17,608 bases of DNA from a bacterium. Lineage in GTDB: Bacteria > Bacillota > Negativicutes > Acidaminococcales > Acidaminococcaceae. The notes beneath the pieces were generated by a model. It had not been told where the DNA came from and ran no database searches. It saw only the letters and a program-made list of their open reading frames with translations. Positions 16,487 to 17,608 of the stretch are shown in pieces (position 1 is the stretch's first letter; every line of letters starts with the position of its first letter). The DNA is taken from positions 1 to 17,608 of the forward strand of contig SFRS01000003.1 of assembly GCA_004562175.1 (NCBI GenBank), read 5' to 3'. The translations under genes were made by a program, and so were the position numbers.

Positions 16487-17368
16487 TTATTTGCCAACCT
16501 TGTCCCAGGTGGTTACTTTACCCATGAAGATATCAGCAACCTGGGCCTTGGTCATGTTGTCCACCTTGTTACCCTTGTTAACGATAACAGCGATACCATC
16601 GGTAGCGATAACGGTGGCCTTTACGCCAGCGTCAATTTCGCTCTTCTTCAAGGCTCTGGAAGCCATGCCGATATTGCAGATACCGCTGATAGCAGCTTTA
16701 ACACCGGTGGTGGAGTCGCTTTGTTGTACCTCAATGTTAACATCAGGGTTCAGCTTTTTATAGGCTTCCTTCAATTTTTCCATAGCCGGAGTTACGGAAG
16801 AGGAGCCAGCAACTACGATTTTGCCGGATTTTTTATTAGCAGTGTAGTTTGCTGCTTTATCATTGCCAATGTAGCCAGCCTTGGATACAACCTCTTGGCC
16901 CTGCTTGGACAGGATGAAGTCGATGAAATCCTTAGTAATGGCATTGGGCTCGCCCTTGGTTACAATATTGAAGGGACGGGAAATTTTGTAAGCTCCGCTC
17001 TTCACATTAGCGGCGGTAGCTTCAGCTCCGTCAATCTTCAGACCCTTAACGGTGTCGTTTAAGGAGCCCAGGGAGATGTAACCAATGGCGTCCTTGTTGC
17101 CTGCCACAGTGGTCATCATAACAGCAGTGCTGTTGGTAATGGATGCGCTTTCAGTGGTCATATCAACCTTTTTGCCATCCTTCTTTTGCTCGATGCCAAA
17201 AAGCTCGATGAATGCGCCGCGGGTGCCGCTGCCGTCCTCACGGGATACAACTACGATTTTGTTACCTGCTGCCTTTTTGTCATCTGCTTTTTTATCAGAG
17301 CCGCAGCCCAGTGCACCTAAAGCTACGATGGCAGCCAATCCTAAACATGCAAGCTTATTTACTTTCAT
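16487..17368 (-). CDS. pstS: Phosphate-binding lipoprotein PstS, apparently circularly permuted
   Basis: This is the extracytoplasmic phosphate-binding protein of the Pst system, 293 residues. The open frame begins further upstream, but GGAGG lies eight bases before the ATG at 17368, which opens a lipoprotein signal peptide (KLACLGLAAIVALGALGC, lipid-modified Cys at 22). Next, unusually, comes the family's C-terminal half: VVVSREDGSGTRGAF (39-53), IGYISLGSLND (95-105), YKISRPFNIVTKGEP (127-141) and FIDFILSKQGQEVV...GYI (148-167). Only then comes the normal N-terminal half: KIVVAGSSSVTPAMEKL (183-199), CNIGMASRALK (231-241), ATDGIAVIVNKGN (255-267) and IFMGKVTTWDKVGK (280-293), at which the protein ends. 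In standard PstS, WxxVGG is followed directly by the SREDGSGTRG block. All phosphate-contact motifs (SSS, SREDGSGT) are kept. It heads the operon behind a Pho box. Confidence 0.93.
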   Translation of the reverse strand: MKVNKLACLGLAAIVALGALGCGSDKKADDKKAAGNKIVVVSREDGSGTRGAFIELFGIEQKKDGKKVDMTTESASITNSTAVMMTTVAGNKDAIGYISLGSLNDTVKGLKIDGAEATAANVKSGAYKISRPFNIVTKGEPNAITKDFIDFILSKQGQEVVSKAGYIGNDKAANYTANKKSGKIVVAGSSSVTPAMEKLKEAYKKLNPDVNIEVQQSDSTTGVKAAISGICNIGMASRALKKSEIDAGVKATVIATDGIAVIVNKGNKVDNMTKAQVADIFMGKVTTWDKVGK

Positions 17369-17409
17369 TTCTTTTTCCTCCTTCAACCATCTTTGTGGTT
17401 TCTGAGGAT

Positions 17410-17463
17410 AGTATAACAAGTGATTGTTAAGGAAATATTAGGGCTGTGTAAAAGAAATGTAAA
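17410..17463 (-). promoter_or_regulatory. PhoP-type Pho box and promoter of pstS
   Basis: On the minus strand four hexamers lie at an exact 11-bp period: TTTACA (17458-17463), TTTACA (17447-17452), CTAATA (17436-17441) and TTAACA (17425-17430). A TATACT -10 follows at 17410-17415, with no good -35. The Bacillus PhoP consensus is TT(A/T/C)ACA repeats with an 11-bp period, so this is a strong candidate for a PhoP-activated, starvation-induced promoter. The expected leader is about 35 bases. Confidence 0.8.
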
Positions 17464-17508
17464 ATAAGAACTTTTTGTGAAGCACTATCTATTTTTATTT
17501 TATTGGTG

Positions 17509-17514
17509 TATAAT
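17509..17514 (+). promoter_or_regulatory. -10 element of the likely promoter for the right-edge gene
   Basis: A perfect TATAAT on the plus strand lies 84 bases before the ATG at 17598 and 46 bases from the nearest pstS Pho-box repeat. No consensus -35 is seen 16-18 bases upstream. The expected leader of about 75 bases contains the inverted repeat at 17532-17550. Confidence 0.45.
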
Positions 17515-17531
17515 TTAAGTACAGGCAATAA

Positions 17532-17550
17532 TGATAGCAATGAGCTATCA
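17532..17550 (+). repeat. 7-bp inverted repeat in the leader of the right-edge gene
   Basis: TGATAGC and GCTATCA are perfect inverted repeats separated by AATGA. They sit downstream of the candidate -10 and 47 bases before the start codon. No T-tract follows, so this is not a terminator. It could be an operator or an RNA hairpin in the leader. Confidence 0.4.
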
Positions 17551-17597
17551 CATGTTTGTCACAAATTGCAGCTGTTGTAGCAAAGGAGTGAGACAAG

Positions 17598-17608
17598 ATG
17601 ACAGCACC
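17598..17608 (+). CDS. Start of an unidentified gene cut by the right edge
   Basis: An ATG with AAAGGAG nine bases upstream begins a frame reading Met-Thr-Ala-(Pro) before the window ends. The good ribosome site and the TATAAT upstream support a real gene, divergent from pstS. Nothing can be said about the product from under four codons. Confidence 0.5.

Noticed and set aside
17369..17419. Longer PstS start upstream of 17368
   Set aside because: The extra 17 residues contain the Shine-Dalgarno sequence of the real start and would place charged sequence before the lipoprotein signal peptide.

Overview
The window looks like chromosomal DNA from a Firmicutes-lineage bacterium. The evidence is a PolC-type replicase, the conserved uppS-cdsA-dxr-rseP-ispG-proS-polC gene order, and a PhoP-type (11-bp period) Pho box. 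The protein flavour suggests Negativicutes, perhaps an Acidaminococcaceae/Phascolarctobacterium-like gut anaerobe. That placement is an inference from recall, not a database match. There are no rRNA or tRNA genes, CRISPR arrays, insertion sequences or phage genes. Almost all genes lie on the minus strand, so transcription mostly runs from right to left.

Layout in the direction of transcription. (1) At the right edge, the first codons of an unknown plus-strand gene (17598) diverge from a phosphate-uptake operon, pstS-pstC-pstA-pstB-phoU (17368 to 13183). A four-repeat Pho box precedes pstS, and a stem-loop separates pstS from pstC. (2) A lone plus-strand gene for an ECF-transporter S component (12501-13034) ends in a strong terminator that probably also serves phoU. 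It diverges from (3) pyrH-frr-PASTA-like small protein-ferredoxin (12259 to 10579), which ends in its own terminator. (4) Next comes a long cluster for cell envelope, isoprenoid, tRNA-charging and replication functions: uppS, cdsA, dxr, rseP, ispG, proS, mgtC-like and polC, the last running off the left edge.

How the genes fit together: Dxr and IspG are MEP-pathway enzymes supplying isoprenoid units. UppS builds the undecaprenyl carrier for cell-wall synthesis. CdsA makes CDP-diacylglycerol. RseP is an intramembrane protease. The ferredoxin just upstream could feed electrons to IspG. PyrH, Frr, ProS and PolC are housekeeping genes for UMP phosphorylation, ribosome recycling, proline charging and replication.

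Main points for a second look: the PstS protein appears circularly permuted, with its usual C-terminal half placed before its usual N-terminal half. PolC lacks the 3'-5' proofreading exonuclease domain normally embedded in its PHP domain, and carries an extra segment right after its catalytic DxD motif. pstC has a frameshift inside its first membrane helix. A 68-residue cytoplasmic PASTA-like protein is translationally coupled to frr. Several start codons were moved from the longest open frame to internal ATG/GTG codons because of well-placed Shine-Dalgarno sequences.
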